Shown: positions 45,421 through 58,773, numbered from the stretch's first letter. The stretch is 64,000 nucleotides of DNA from Tridacna crocea (GCA_943736015.1 OX031061.1:59464192-59528191), one strand, 5' to 3'. Notes: a model not told the origin generated them from the sequence alone. A program made the numbers and translations.

Positions 45421-46040
45421 TTAATTTTAGTTTATATTACTATGTACTATTACTCTATTTCCACTTATTCGACCAGCCTTGTCTCTACTCTCTTTTCCCA
45501 AACAGTTTTACCATTTCTCGACCCAAACAAATATCTTAACTAAAAACGAAAAAAAAAAAAAAAATGGCAGAAATAGTGACTAGAATATCCTTTCGTATAT
45601 GACGCCAAGCAGAACTAATATTTATACGACCTTTTTACAGAAAAAAAGCGTATGAAAATTATTCACCTATAACCCATCGACATACCTCTTAAATATACAT
45701 GTACATGTAGGTATTTGCCATGTAAGCGTACACACAGTTTTTGGTCCCATTTTTTGATAGATTACACAACTACAAGGGCCTATGCCTGCGTGAAAAAGAT
45801 GGCTGAGTAGCGTTGAAATTCTAAATGACGAGAGAATTAAACTATCATATATCACTGTAACTAATGAATATAATCCTAGCTAGAAAGTTCCATAAATTGC
45901 ATTACGACCTAACAAGTACAAGTATGTTGACTCCTTGTTGATAGCTCTGATCGGCTACTTAAATTATTGAACCATGTCTGCAAAAATGGGGTCTAGGTCT
46001 ATTACGCGATCAATAATACCTAAAGAGTCATCAAATACAT
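45421..46040. other. Intron sequence, nothing assignable
   Basis: AT-rich, with a poly-A run of about 16 near 45548. No reading frame or repeat partner was recognised. Confidence 0.5.
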
Positions 46041-46047
46041 ATAAAAT

Positions 46048-46280
46048 CTTAAAATCCGTTTTGTCCGGCAATTGGCTGTACCAAGAGATAGAATGGTCTG
46101 TGGACAAGCGGAAAACTTTCAAAGAGCGAAGAGTTCCAATCCATGTCAACCTGTGCGGACTGCACAGGCTGGTATGGTCGATACTTAAACCTCTTTTTAT
46201 AGAAAGAACGACTCAGAGACATACGTTTTAATTCTTTGTAAGACGACAGAGAGTTTTGCTGTTCCATATTGAAATTACTG
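46048..46280. mobile_element. MITE family M-like copy, + orientation
   Basis: It is the inverted counterpart of 50183-50424. Shared anchors include ATCCGTTTTGTC, CAATCCATGTCAACCTGTGC, GGACTGCACAG, TGGTATGGTCGATAC, TTTTTATAGAAAGA and CTCAGAGAC. Its central hairpin CCTGTGCGGACTGCACAGG is typical of the family. The coding appearance on both strands is a by-product. Confidence 0.7.
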
Positions 46281-46903
46281 AAGGCAGCAGATTACAAAGG
46301 CTCAAACGAAAGAAAGAAGATGACTGATAACATGTCTGTTCATCTTTTCAGGCAGCGTTTTCTATCTAATAAAACACAAATTTCATTATTTGAGCCAAAC
46401 TTAAATTGTACTTTAATTTCAACAAGTCCAAAATACAGTCGTGTTTAAAACAGTTTATGACTTTCGTAGCCCTCAACTTATTTTTTTTTAATTAGGATTT
46501 CACAAATGTTTGAGGAAAATTGATGTCAAGTGACAATAAAATAAACGGTGTCGGCTATGTGGGGATCGTATACAAATAATGCAATATTCTATCTCATAAA
46601 AAAAGCCAGAGTTACTAATAACAACGAAACTAACCCTTATTTGCATTTCTCATGACATGAAGCCGCCCAGTTCAATTCCCTTTGCAGGGAAAGGTATATT
46701 TTGTAGATTTTGTCAGTCTATAGCAGTAATAAAAACTAGGTCGTAGCATACATAAACCAAAAAAGGCCATTTGAAATACAGGTACATAATCACCTTTCGG
46801 GTTACAGACCCACAGTTTTAGTACTTTGCCTCAGTAGCAATGAAATTCAAATTATAATAACCCTTATAACTCGTTAGCTAATTATAAACTTCTTCTTTTT
46901 CAG

Positions 46904-47212
46904 TTCCACCAAGTTCGCCGACCTTCCTTAACACTGTGGACGTAGAAAATTGTACAAGTTGTATACCTGTAAGAAGAGGAAAAACCGCTAAGATTCAGTG
47001 CCAAGTCATAGGAGGAAAACCTCCCGTTACAGTGAAAATTGTTATTGATGGCAAAGATGAGGTCCGTTGTGATTTTGATGAGCCCTTCAATAAAACTTGT
47101 AATGCGTCAAAATATTTTCATAATGACTTCCATCTAAAGGATATTTGTTGCGAGGCAGAAAATGAAGCCCTCGACCAGCCACTTACTACATCGACCAAAT
47201 TATATGTCGTTC
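46904..47212 (+). CDS. Ig-superfamily gene, Ig-like domain exon 3 (I-set type)
   Basis: A strong acceptor (CTTCTTTTTCAG) ends at 46903 and the donor GTGAGT starts at 47213. The exon is 309 nt, phase 1 at both ends. The domain reads VPPSSPTF at the start, then RRGKTAKIQCQVIGGKPPVT, the classic B-C region of I-set domains (C-x-V-x-G-x-P-P). The C-strand Trp is replaced. Near the end, LKDICCEAENEALDQ is a variant of the Y-x-C-x-A-x-N motif with an extra adjacent Cys. Two more Cys (NCTSC) precede the B strand and two lie mid-domain, so additional disulphides are likely. Sequons NCT, NKT and NAS are present. The clean splice sites and intact frame make this one of the best-supported coding pieces in the window. 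Confidence 0.88.
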
Positions 47213-47394
47213 GTGAGTATTTAAAATGATTTTTGATATTTACAGATCGAATCTTCACATGACGAAATCCTACAATGGTAAAAAATGAGAGTAAAATGTT
47301 TTTTTTTTTTTCAAAACATATTATAACGCAAATGTTTATAAACGAAAAAAAAGTTGCACTAACGTGAAAAATCTCGTTATAACATGTTTTCAAG

Positions 47395-47830
47395 CCGTGG
47401 TCACACATTAACACTTGACCGTAGTAGGAACTGTCCGTAGTTGGACGCATTAAACATAGTTGAAAGTAGTTACACGTAGAAAACGGTTTTTCAACAGAGT
47501 AAAGCTATGGTCACATTTACGGTCATGCACGTAGTTGTCCGTAGTTAATTTTCAAACACAGTTTGCCGTACCGCTACTATGTTAAACTACGTTGGAGTAG
47601 GTTCAAAGAAAGTTCAAACTTGGCGATATAGAAAATCTAAGTAGGTTGAAGTACTTGTAAGTACGGTTGACTTCATTCAACTACGTGCAAATTAGCTAGG
47701 GTAAATTAGGATATTACTACGTCTAACAACGATTTACTACGCTAAACTGCGCCTAAATTCATCTTAACTACGCACAGCTACGGTGAATTCAGGTCATCTA
47801 CGTAAAGCTACGGTAAAACGTTGTGGTTGT
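47395..47830. repeat. TACGGT/GTAGTT-rich block related to R1
   Basis: Many GTAGTT, ACGGT and CTACG words occur on both strands at roughly 10-20 bp spacing. It includes GTGGTCACACATTAACACTT (47399) and GGTCACATTTACGGTCA (47509), which resemble the R1 sub-element end. Confidence 0.6.
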
Positions 47831-48189
47831 GTTGTTCAATACGGGTAGGCCACAGTTATTGTACTTTTAACCACTATCACATCCAGACCTTGGTCAATTT
47901 ACAGTTATAATTTAATTAATTGTAATAAATTATAGCCTTTCTGTTATTTTAAATCAATTGGTAATTGATGTTAGAATGAATTTATTTAAAAGAAATTACT
48001 TATTGAAAGAATATAATAGGTAAATAATACATATAGCACACAATGCAACAAATAAACTCTTGGCAAAAGGCAGGGTTTTACGCAGTGATTATTTTTATCT
48101 TGGAGTATAAAATTCACCCTTGGTCATCAAAACGGTTTTGCCAGACCATTCACGAATAAATAATCAACTGTAGCCCAAATAATGGAACT

Positions 48190-48660
48190 TGGCCTTAAAG
48201 GGGTAGAAAAAATCGTCGAAAAAAGAAGAAAAAAGGCAATATTTTCTCTTTTTTCCACAATATTTTCAATAAAAAAATTATCTTTTTTCCACAATATTTT
48301 CAATAACTGTGGGTCGATGAAAGTCAGGATTGAACAGAAAAAGACTGTATGATAAAGAACTAATCTATGGCACATTCTTCATATCTGAGTTTTTTTTTTT
48401 TTACATTTTATCGAATAAAAAGATCTACTTCGTTCTTTAGTTATTTACCAAACTAACAAAATTTGGAATGTAACAAATTAAAGGTAAATGCAGATGATAG
48501 ATCTAATGGAGCTCGAATGAACATTTTTCTTAGATAAAGTAGAAAACATTGCAAGGAAAGGGGAAAATGCCGGTTACTAGCATTTTCTCCTTACATTGCA
48601 ATGTTCTCTGACCCTTATCTTTCAGGATCATCAAAGCTTGCATGGTACCTAGCAGGTTTA
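48190..48660. mobile_element. T1 MITE fragments
   Basis: A direct duplication of TTTTTTCCACAATATTTTCAATAA (in part) lies at 48249-48306. A hairpin at 48540-48610 has AGAAAACATTGCAAGGAAAG, GAAAATGCCGGTTACTAGCA and TTCTCCTTACATTGCAATGT. Both are T1 derivatives without good ends. Confidence 0.5.
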
Positions 48661-48716
48661 AGTCTCATACTCTGTTTATAAATATAATGCCAAATGATAT
48701 TAAAAAAAATAACAAT

Positions 48717-49213
48717 TATGTATTGGATTCATTACTTTTATAGAGAGCAAGTAATTATAATCATAATTTAATTGAAACATCTCTATTTCAATTGTAATTC
48801 ATTAGTTACTTTTCAAAATAATTGAATCCAAGCCTGGTCACATTTTATGTAGTTAACCATATTAGTAAATTACTGTACTTGACCGTAGTTGATCGTATTA
48901 AACACACTGCGGTTAGGTAAGGTCAATTACGGTTAACTACCGTCAATTACGCATAAACTACTGTCACAGTACGGTCACAACAACATGTTAAAAAAATTTG
49001 CCCTTGCTACGTGCAAACCGTAACTTCAAACTATGTTTATCATTACGTTGAGCTACGGTGAAATTCGTGTAACTATGTTCAACTACGTTCAATACGTTTA
49101 ACTGCGGTCATCTACGGTCATACCTCATTAGGTCAACTACGTAAGGTGTGATCATACCTAAAATTACGTAGTTTGGATTAACGGTTTGCCCGTAGTCTAC
49201 AAATTTTGAACAT
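48717..49213 (+). repeat. Long dispersed repeat R1, copy 2
   Basis: Closely matches 29899-30394 throughout, including both nested inverted-end sub-elements. After GAACAT the two copies diverge. Related TACGGT-rich sequence continues at 49220-49720. Confidence 0.85.
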
Positions 49214-50182
49214 GTTCAGAAATTGATGACGGCTTATTACGATGTTGTGACTCTACTGTGACCGCAGTTTGATCATAGTTAAATTTGAACGTTATTTACC
49301 CAAATTAATCGAACTGTGTACCGTAGTTGACCGTAGTTTTGGGGAAACATCTTTTCTCCGAAGGCAGCAAGACTAGATAAGCGATCATCAATCTCTGATT
49401 CATCAACTTCAACAGCACAATGAATATAGTTTACTTGTACTGAGCAGGTGCAGTCACGGTGCATTACCGTAGCGTAAAGCAGTTGGCACTTATTGAGAAT
49501 AATTGCGCGCACACAGGGCTTAGTTTGCACAAAGCGTAATATAGTAATACCCTTGTTTACCCTAGCCACCTTGCTTTCAGTTTAATGTAGTTGACCGTAC
49601 TTAGAAATAGTAAAACCTTCTTAGGCTTTATCTTTTCCCTTTTTGTCAGTTTTAAACCATCTTCGCACATACTTTACACTAGATCACCGTGGTGAACTAC
49701 GGACAATTACGTGCATAACAGTAAATGTGCCATTACTAGAAACACATGAAAATGCGTTTGAAAGCCGTAGTAAAGTAACGCGATTCGAAATCTCGCATGT
49801 TTTCACTCTATTAACTTTACCTAAGAACAGTTTACATGTATGTGCAATAAGTTCATGACATGCCCTGGAATTCTCCGAAAAAGATTCAATTATGTTCGTT
49901 GAGTTTTTTTGTTGGTTGCAGCGGTACTTCAGTGAAATTACAGCAATCATTTCTTTATTTATGATCTTTCCTGTATTCACTAGTTTAAGTCTTAATTTTG
50001 CCTTACAACTGACAGATGAGGCTAGTAATTGTTGAGATCGAACATGTATTTCAGTAGTCTATTATTATCCTCGATCTAGCCTTATTTGATAGAAAACACC
50101 GCTGGAAGAGATGGACATACATGTTACGAGTATTTATCTTGCTTCATTCGTTTGCGCCTTCTAAATCTGCTGTCTGTAGTAC

Positions 50183-50424
50183 TTCGACATTGAACAAGCA
50201 AAACTTTCTGCCGTCTTATGAAGAGTTAAAACATACGTCTCAGAGTCCGTCTTTCTATAAAAAGGGGTTTGAGCTGCACAAGGTATCGACCATACCAGGC
50301 TGTGCAGTCCGCACAGGTTGACATGGATTGAAACTTTTCGCTATTTGGAAATTTTCCACGTTTCCTAGAACCATACTATCTCATTGTACTGTCAATTGCA
50401 AGACAAAACGGATTATAAGGGTTC
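50183..50424. mobile_element. MITE family M-like copy, - orientation
   Basis: Inverted counterpart of 46048-46280, with GTATCGACCATACCAGGCTG, CAGTCCGCACAGGTTGACAT and AAAACGGATTATAAGG. Confidence 0.7.
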
Positions 50425-51884
50425 TTATGTATGTGATATGACTTGATCGACGGATCACTGGAAGTTTGCCGAATAATATAGTCTGAGGCCTGACCAGCGG
50501 CATTCAATTTTTTTCAATCCGTCAGGTAGAAAAAATTCATTGGTACCAGGTGATAGTACAGCTATATAGAAGTCAAATTAGGGTGATTGCAAGAAGCAGA
50601 AGTGGTGCAGATTTTTTTCAGACGACATTTTGTTGCCCAACCCACTGAAAATGCATTGAAGCTTATGTGTACAAACAACATTTTTTTCAATATCTCCTGC
50701 AGTAAATTGATTGCAAATAGGTCTAATTGACAGTGAAGCACATAAGCAATGGTAAAATTCAGTTAAAGGAGAAGATAAAATACACGGGGTGCTCTGGTGT
50801 TACCCCACCCACCCAATTTGCATATATTTATTGAAAATCATGGGCAACTTAATATCATTCAAGACTTTTGTGTTTCAGCTTTTTGTTAAAAGGTTTGAAG
50901 AGAACTAAATGCTTACTATTCTACCAAATTGCTGCATTGTACAAATGTTATGGTTTTGCTTATCCTTTACTCCACCCACTAATGTATATACACTGCCATC
51001 CATGAGCTAACATATACTTATGGCAAATTTTAGGAGACATGGTTTTTGAAAAAGAAGTTGGTTTGGTTTGTTTAATAAGGTTTCCTATCTGTACAAACAG
51101 AATGTACTGCATACTGAAATTGCATATTCCACACTGGAATATTGTCTACGGTGATGCAATACCAGTCATAACACAGATGCTGCCATCGACATGCCCTTCA
51201 TGTAACGAAATTGTAAAGTAAAAGGAATCCCATTCTAATTTAGAAAAATAAATATTTTTTTGATTCAGATTGCAATAGTTCACTTCAAATCATCTGTATA
51301 ACATACACTTGTTTTATTTGAATTGAGTATTTTGGAACAACATTTTGGCACGGTATATGTCAGAAAAAAATCAGTGTTTTGCAACTATTCTAATTTCTTG
51401 AAAAGGTTATATAGTAAATGATTCATAGCTGTACTAAAAACGTAACTGTATTTTCCTTTTTGTTCACAGAAAGTTTTTTTTTTTTGATAAATCAAACGGT
51501 ATTGCTTCCTTCTATCATTGTTATATATACGACACATGTGTTACAGTAATGACACAAAATGTTGCAGTGCAGACACATATATATATTTGGAATAATTCCA
51601 TAAAAAGTTTTGTATTTAGTGCCTTTATTTCAGAAAAATCGTATGAAACAATAATTGAATAGTTACACATGAAATGAAGAAAAGTCATTTGCTCCATAAA
51701 TGCTATCTCGTTGACTACTTAAGATTTTATATGTTACTGCAAGTACATGCAAGTTATTAAAGTACTCTTCTGTACTCACTGTTAACTATATGCATGCTAT
51801 ATGCATTAAAATGCATTATATGCATTAAAATGTCATTGCTATGTAGGAAATAAATCCGTTACATTATGAAATTTCAAAATTAAA

Positions 51885-51975
51885 ACAGACAAACACCCAC
51901 ATCCACACACACATCCACACACACACACACATCTACACACACACGCAACCCCTCCCCCCCCACACACACACAAAT
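51885..51975 (+). repeat. CA-rich microsatellite
   Basis: Interrupted (CA)n with CATCCACACA units, a C-rich patch (CCCCTCCCCCCC), then more CA repeats. Confidence 0.9.
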
Positions 51976-52074
51976 ATAATATACAAACAACACAGCTGTA
52001 CTGTCAATGCAGCAAATAAAGAAACTGATGATTGATCATACGTCACCATTGGGCTGAATAACATGCGCATTTGC

Positions 52075-53297
52075 TAATTTTAAGACATCAATAGGTTGTT
52101 AGCCCCCTGTTCGAAGGCCAGCGGGCTTATGTCATGGCCCGGTGTCTGACTGTCCCTGCGTACGTGCGTGCGTTTACTTATATTTCAAACATATTCTGAA
52201 ACTACCCATCCAATTTTGATGAAACTTTACAGGAATGATCCTGCCATGGTCTTCTTCAGAATGTCTTGAAAGAATTTGATTCCTTCAAAAACTCTTGTTG
52301 CCATGGCAACAAAACTGAGAAATATTGAACATCTTTGAAAATCTTCTTGTCTGAAACCATAAGGCCTAGGGCTACCAAATTTGGCATGTAGATTTATGTA
52401 GTGAACTTCTACCAAGTGCCTTCAAATAATAGCCTTGGGGTCAAAATTGGTCCCGCCCCAAGGGTTACAAGTTTTATATGGGATTATTTGGCATGTAGCT
52501 TTATCTAGTGAACCTCTACCAAGTTCCTTCAAATAATAGCCCTGGGGTCAAAACTCGCCCAGCCTCGGGGATCACAAGTTTTATATAGGATTATATACAG
52601 AAAACTTTAAAATCCTTCTGGTACCTAGCCATGGGGGCCTTGGGCTACCAAATCTGGCATTTATCTTTATCAGGTGGGCATCTACCAAGAGTGCCCAACA
52701 TATAGCCCTGGGGTCAAATTTGGCCCGGTCCCTGGGTTCATAAGTTTTACATGGGCTTATATTGGGAAAAAACTTTAAAAATCTACATAGCCAAATTTTG
52801 CATTTACCTTTATCTGGTGGGCCTTTACCACGAGGGCCAAAATTATAGCCTACTGGTTAAGTTTGTCCCCACGCCAGGGGTAACAAGTTTTACAGGAACT
52901 TTTGTGGTGAAAACTTTATAAATCATCTTTTTACTAACCATAATAAGGCCTAGGGCTACTAAATTTAGCCCTGTTTCGTGGGTCGGATGTTTCACAGGGC
53001 CTTTTATTCAGGAAACTTTGAAAAATCTTTTTGTTTATAACCAAACATACTAGACCAGTATTATTTGGTACGGGGCTTTATCTTGTGGACCTCCCCCAGG
53101 GTTCAAGAAGTTATAGCTTTGTGGTCAAAAATGGCTTTGCCCAGGGGTGATAACGTTCTCGTAGGATTTTATAGAAAAAAATTGTATGTCCTCAAGTTTG
53201 AAACCGATTGGCGAGAGTTGTAATGTTTGGCTTGTAGTGTTTTCGCTTATTAGCCAGTGGAGCGATACAGGGCCATCATGGCCCTCTTGTTGCTAGT
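52075..53297. repeat. Long dispersed repeat with about 170-bp units
   Basis: Several diverged units share GGGCTACCAAAT-TGGCAT, TTTATCT-GTGA-CTCTACCA, AATAATAGCC-TGGGGTCAAA and AAGTTTTATA-GG. The right end is AGGGCCATCATGGCCCTCTT. A related end (CAAGAGGGCTATGATAGCCC) occurs alone near 54580. Typical of bivalve dispersed repeats. Confidence 0.75.
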
Positions 53298-53923
53298 TAA
53301 ATCCCCCTATTGCATCATTGAAATAGAATAACAGAGTAGGAGAGTAAGAATAACAAAAGGAAATAAAGCAGCTTAAATAATGAAAATATCCAATTCTCAG
53401 TGTTGGCATACTTACGGTTACAATCGTGTATATATATTGAAATAACGAAATCAAAGGTTAGTGTCCAACAATAAATTATACTGTTGCACTCATACATAGA
53501 TCATTTTTGAAGTGCAAAATGTTAAAACTCAGTAATTACTTTTATTTCTGGTCCTGTATGTCTGTCCTAGTCTGAGCTCTAGTCAAAATTGTGAATAAAT
53601 CTAGCCAGAAATATATACGCACTCAATGAGAAGACTAAAAGTTCAGAGATTGGTTTCAACTCATTCTGCTAGGAACATTTATTAGATGTTTTACGGCATG
53701 TGAAATTGGCCAAACTTTATTTAAAATAAGTCTTACATAAATGTGGATTTTAATGAGCACCTTAAATTGAAAAAAAAATGTTAAAAATATTGCATTGTTT
53801 CATTGTTTGTTTCATTATTGTGAATACGGGAAAAATTTAATTTACATTATAGGCAAATTTTGGGTATGCGCGTTTATTAGCATATAAAAAAATAAACACC
53901 ACTTTCAGATCTGGCATCCATGC

Positions 53924-54292
53924 TTAAGGTGTTACCCTCCTAACGCTTCTAGCCCAACATGGAATGAAATTTCTTATTAGTTGATAATTAAGGATTTATA
54001 CTGATATAATATTTTTGCACATTTCTAACCGACCAGAAATTCCTTTGATGTCCATCTTGAAATTATTTGTTGATATTTTGTAATTTTTCAGAAAAGGGAG
54101 GTAATTATCATATCCTGTTGTAATGAGAATAGAGTGGCCCTAGATTTATAAATGATAATTCTTAGACGGAAAAAATGGAAAAAGTGGCTCGGTCAAAGTA
54201 GTACAGTAATGCTCATTTTCAATCGTAGCAACTTTTTTAGGATAATATTATAGTGGAAATAGCTGTTTTGCATTAGAATGGTACCACCTTAA
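53924..54292. mobile_element. TTAA-flanked MITE family T3 (369 bp)
   Basis: The left end TTAAGGTGTTACCC and right end GGTACCACCTTAA are inverted with one mismatch. TTAA lies at 53924-53927 and 54289-54292. The interior is AT-rich with no ORF. Confidence 0.7.
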
Positions 54293-54614
54293 AGTGACTC
54301 TAGTAGGCTATCCTAACTCACTGTACCATTAGAATTTTTCTACCCGATGGATTGAAAAAAAGATAAAAAATAGGGCCCTTTTCTGACCTGGGCCTTAGCC
54401 CAATGCAGACAGATGTTTTACATGTAAATAACCCGATACACTTGGTTTGCTCTTGAATCATTCATAAAGTGTTTCTTTATCAATGTCCCCTTTTCTTATA
54501 GCCGTGTTGAAAGTAAACAGGTTTCCGAAATTTGTGCTGTCTCTAATTATCCGGCTAACACCGACCAATAATTAAAAACAAGAGGGCTATGATAGCCCTA
54601 TATTACTTCACTGG

Positions 54615-54840
54615 CTTTTAATCCTTTGCCACCCAGTTGTGAGATTTAATGACCCTGAAAGAGAAAACTTTTAAGAACTTTTAAGAACACTGTGGGAAAA
54701 GGAAAACATCTTGTCAACCAGCGATTGCTCTTTTTCCTGAGAAGTATCATAGTCTGTTTAATACAGGAACAATCATATAAGCTACATTGAATTTGTCTGC
54801 ATTGGCTTTTGATATTGGCCCAGTCAAAAAAATTAAGAAA
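54615..54840. mobile_element. T1 MITE, degraded
   Basis: It starts near AATCCTTTGCCACCCAGTTG, has hairpin remnants ACACTGTGGGAAAAGGAAAA and CTTTTTCCTGAG, then GAATTTGTCTGCATTGGCTT. Confidence 0.5.
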
Positions 54841-55285
54841 AAAATGCAGTTTCATACAGATTAAGATAAATGTATCGTGATACACAGCTTAAATAACAAT
54901 GTCAGTGAATACATGCACGCTTTTTTTTTCAATGAAATGAACTTCAAAGTTCTGGAACAAAAAATTGAATTGTAAAATCCTTATTTCACCCTAAATACGC
55001 CATAAATCCGAAGAAAACCATAAGCATCAAAATGAATCACTGTCCCTGGAAACTGGAAACATTTTCCAGTCGAAAATCCTGAATAACCAACATCAACATC
55101 ACTTTATAAGGAGATAGTCCGACCCTTTTTGCCTTATAACGTATTTTATATTCACCTTATAACAGGATTTACTGACTTATATATGTGCCATACCGTGTTT
55201 TAAATCATGTTATTACGAGATTTTTTAAATCATGTTATTACGAGATTTTTACATTCGTGCGACTTTTTTCGTGTTATTACCTGTT

Positions 55286-55461
55286 TTAACCCTTTACTCC
55301 ACAGATACTCATTTCTACGCATTGCCTGTAGGAGCCTTTTGTCACAATGTTTTCTATACTATCAAAAGGTGTCATATACACATAAGAAATGGCTTCATCC
55401 TTGCTGTTATTTAGGGTCCATTTGAGATACCTTAGAAATGTCTTATGGGGTAAAGGGTTAA
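55286..55461. mobile_element. T1-related MITE lacking one hairpin arm (176 bp)
   Basis: Near-identical to 17031-17259 at both ends (TTAACCCTTTACTCCACAG and CTTATGGGGTAAAGGGTTAA). About 53 bp, the left arm and centre of the hairpin, are missing after GGAGCCTTTTG. TTAA lies at 55286-55289 and 55458-55461. Confidence 0.85.
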
Positions 55462-56394
55462 ATTCACGTTTTAACAAGATTTTTTTGCGCTATTACGACC
55501 AATAAATGAGTCATTGAATGTTTTAAAAATGCGTTATTACATGTAAAAACACGTTATTACTAAATTTATGGTGTCTTTGCATTATTACTTGTTTTGAATC
55601 GTGCTTCTGGAAAAAAGAAAAAAAAAAGATTGCCTTCATTTTGGAACTTATATTCCTTCGTAGCAGACGTAGATAGATAAATGAATTTTGAGTTTTTGTA
55701 CATGATGGAAAGACCCAACTAAACTATCTACGTAATTTACTTAGAAGTTTGAGGGATATTGATTTTATTTGTATGTGGTGTTTTAAGCTGTTTCAATATT
55801 GGTCCAGTCATGTCGCGGTAGCCTTTGCTACTGATAACACTTTCTTAGATATTCTTTAACAGCACGATGATGTCTCAAAGGTACTGGCTTTTTCCCCATT
55901 TATCGACCACCGAAACAATGATCGGTGGCGAGAGAGGAATGAATCTTGTCAGAAAGACCACTATCAATCATCGGAAAGAAATTAGCCGAGCTTGGGTATC
56001 AATCCAGTGCCCACCTGCTTTCAACTTCTGTACGCTACCAGCTCTGCTACCGGGCTCGATGTTATTGTTTTGAAGAAGGCATCGGCGTAACAAAAATAAT
56101 TCAGTCATCATTTCGGCAAAAACATGTTAAACAACGACATAAATTTTGTAATCTCATATCATATGTTCACATATACTCTGGGTGGGGTTTTCTATATTAC
56201 ACATATAATCTAAGTACAGATTTCATGTTTTGACGTTCGGCTCTCTCTGTCTAATGCCGAAAATGGACTTAGATATTTGGTAACAATTATTTTTATTTAA
56301 ATTTATCAGGAGTAGGGTCCCAAACGAATCTTAACACACAAACTCGACCTGATCCGACCACGGAAAAAAATGTAGACTGCTATAATATTCCAAT

Positions 56395-56545
56395 TTATCC
56401 ATGCATCGTGAAAAGGGGGCTTAATACATTTGCAAAGTAGTATCGACCCGAGTCAGCCTGTGCAGTAAGCTCAGGCTTACATGGCTTAAAAAAATGCTGC
56501 TTGTAAATCTTCTACACGATTAATTGTTGGACCAAAAATATTTCA
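56395..56545. mobile_element. MITE family M fragment
   Basis: CGTGAAAAGGGGGCTTAATA, CGACCCGAGTCAGCCTGTGC and CTCAGGCTTACATGGC follow the family order. Confidence 0.5.
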
Positions 56546-56843
56546 TGGATCCATCATCGTGTAACGACTCGCTTGGAATGATATATCATGGAGATACATG
56601 AAGCTCCCTTTTGCTTGCATATCGCCCAATTTTATCTGTCAGTGGCCACATCATGTTAATTGTAAAAAACCTTATTTCTGATATATACTGTTGCGCATGT
56701 TCTATCTCCTTTTCAAAGAAATAGGTAGGTTCCTCGGAAGCCTGGTGGCCCAGACATGAATCTGTAAAATAAAGCATTATTCCTACAAAACCTGGTCGTG
56801 GAAACACTATTCGATGACAAGACACTTTCTTTACCTTTGTAAT

Positions 56844-56912
56844 AGAGATTTGCGGCCAAGAACGAATGTGGGGGACGGACGTCGAGGTTCGAAGTTTCAG
56901 AAGGGGTTGTCT
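56844..56912. repeat. Left arm of a 2.5-kb spaced inverted repeat
   Basis: AGAGATTTGCGGCCAAGAAC and GACGTCGAGGTTCGAAG, GGGGTTGTCTCAAA are inverted at 59339-59412. The arms may be the ends of an element into which a T2 copy and a Harbinger-like MITE later inserted. Confidence 0.65.
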
Positions 56913-57233
56913 CAAACGTATTGAAACGTAATCAGATAAGTCAGTTTCGCGAAATTCACGTGGAGTTACTGCATTTTTATTGAGGCTACCTTAAACACTG
57001 TTTTACTTTGCGCATTTTTTTTTTAAATTGAAAAAGACCCACTTTACGAAATTGGAAGTTCATAGGGGGCCCCTTAATTTTCATTTTACTTGAAAAATTC
57101 TGATCAATTTTTATGAAACGTTTCAAACTCTTTTAAAATGACCTAACCTACTCTCAGAACGATAGTTACAATTTTTCTTCGGCAAGAAAGACTATAAAAC
57201 CAATTTCATTTGTGTTAAATTTTCGTTCTGGAG

Positions 57234-57776
57234 TTAAAGGTGGCCCTTCAGATTTTGGGACGAAAATTTTACAAAAATGCAAAAAAATCATCCTTATACT
57301 CCAATAGCCTTTTAATTTCCGTTCATAAAAACCCAGTAGTCGAAAACCATCCGATGACACGAGAAAATAGAGATTTATTACGGACCAGGATGACACCAAC
57401 GCGTGACACGTTCTATTTTTAGATTATCAATTCTCTCATTTAAATACAGGAAAACACAGACAAAGTTTCAAACATCCGTCCGAAGAAGACTTTATGGAAA
57501 ATAATCATTACATGTTTGTAATGTAACGGAATTTAAGCGTTATTAGTCACGTGCCAGTCATTTGACATTCCCACAATGCTTTATTGATTTTTGGCGCGAA
57601 ATCTAAAAATAGCTTAAGAGGCTACGTAGCTTTTTAAGGGAATACCATCAAACAATTTTTTTTGTAATTTTATGATTCTTTATTATTGATGATTTGTATT
57701 GTTTTTTTCATGTAAATTTCAATGATATATTTTTTTTATTTTGTGTGATGTGAAAATTCTAAATACCAACCTTTAA
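57234..57776 (+). mobile_element. TTAA-flanked element family T2 (543 bp)
   Basis: Starts TTAAAGGTGGCCCTTCAG and ends ACCAACCTTTAA. TTAA lies at 57234-57237 and 57773-57776. Internal words CGACGGT are absent, but GAAAATTTTACAAAAATG, GAATTTAAGCGTTATTA and GGCTACGTAG are shared with 61641-62179 and, inverted, with 40495-40973. No transposase. Confidence 0.75.
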
Positions 57777-57964
57777 ACTATCTCTAAGGGTTTCGCAACG
57801 TGACCAGAACAGCAAATATAACTGATCAGTTGCATGATTTGAGTATCTCACTTTAGTTCAATATGAGGCCCCAATTCTTTTTTGAGGCCCAATAAATAAT
57901 ATATGGTTCTATGTATACCTTACATTAAATGTTAATTTGATCACTTTTTGGCCTTAATTTTATT

Positions 57965-58160
57965 TTCGACATGACTTCATCTTTCATATCACTTCTGTTG
58001 AAATATGTGTACGAAACCACCTGACGCTTAGACTCGAAGATCTTCCATGATTTGTTCTGAATGGTTTTTGCAACGAATTTTGTTCGCCCAACCGCAGCTC
58101 GAATGTATTTTTTTCACTGTCATAGGGTGGTAATCTTAAAGATACTGTGTCCCTTTGATA
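57965..58160. repeat. Dispersed repeat, copy 2
   Basis: Direct-orientation relative of 110-300, with ACGAAACCACCTGACGCTTA, TCACTGTCATAGGGTGGTAA and ACTGTGTCCCTTTGA. Confidence 0.5.
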
Positions 58161-58773
58161 GAAAAAAATAGTTTACAACAATACTTTGGATCTTTTCAGT
58201 TTTGTATGGTATATTACTCTTACTCGATGAACCTTTTTTTTTTAAATACAGAATGTATAAATGCCTTTGATTTGTTTGTAATCTTCAATTATGGAGGAAA
58301 TAAAGAATTAATTAATCGAGTGAGACTGATACCACATGATGTGAGCCAACTTTTGACTGGGTTTCCTGGTTTGACAAGGAAAAGGAAACGTGTAAATAAG
58401 TGCGTGCAAGTCTTTGAACCCTTAAAATAAAGCAACTCAAAAAAGGTGAAAAAAATGAGCTACAGTCCTAAAAAATGATGTTTTTAATGTAAAAACAGTA
58501 GGCGAGCACAAATACTGTACTTGCGTGAGAATTGTTTTCACAAACAGGTAAACCTTTTACAATGAATAGCGTCTACCCCTTTTAACATCACCCTACCTTT
58601 ACATGTGTAATTGAAAACTGCGATGGAAATTAAATACTTGCGTGCATTCTCATGTAGTTGTTTTAATTCAGTAAGCGCACGTGCCTCTGGATGTAGGCGA
58701 GTGAAAATACAAGTACTGGGCGAAAGTCATGCCTGTAACTCGTTCGGGTTTATCGTTTGTGAAAAGACAGCAG

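Noticed and set aside
46048..46267. Open stretches on both strands
   Set aside because: They coincide with a family-M MITE copy whose inverted partner at 50183-50424 shows the same effect.
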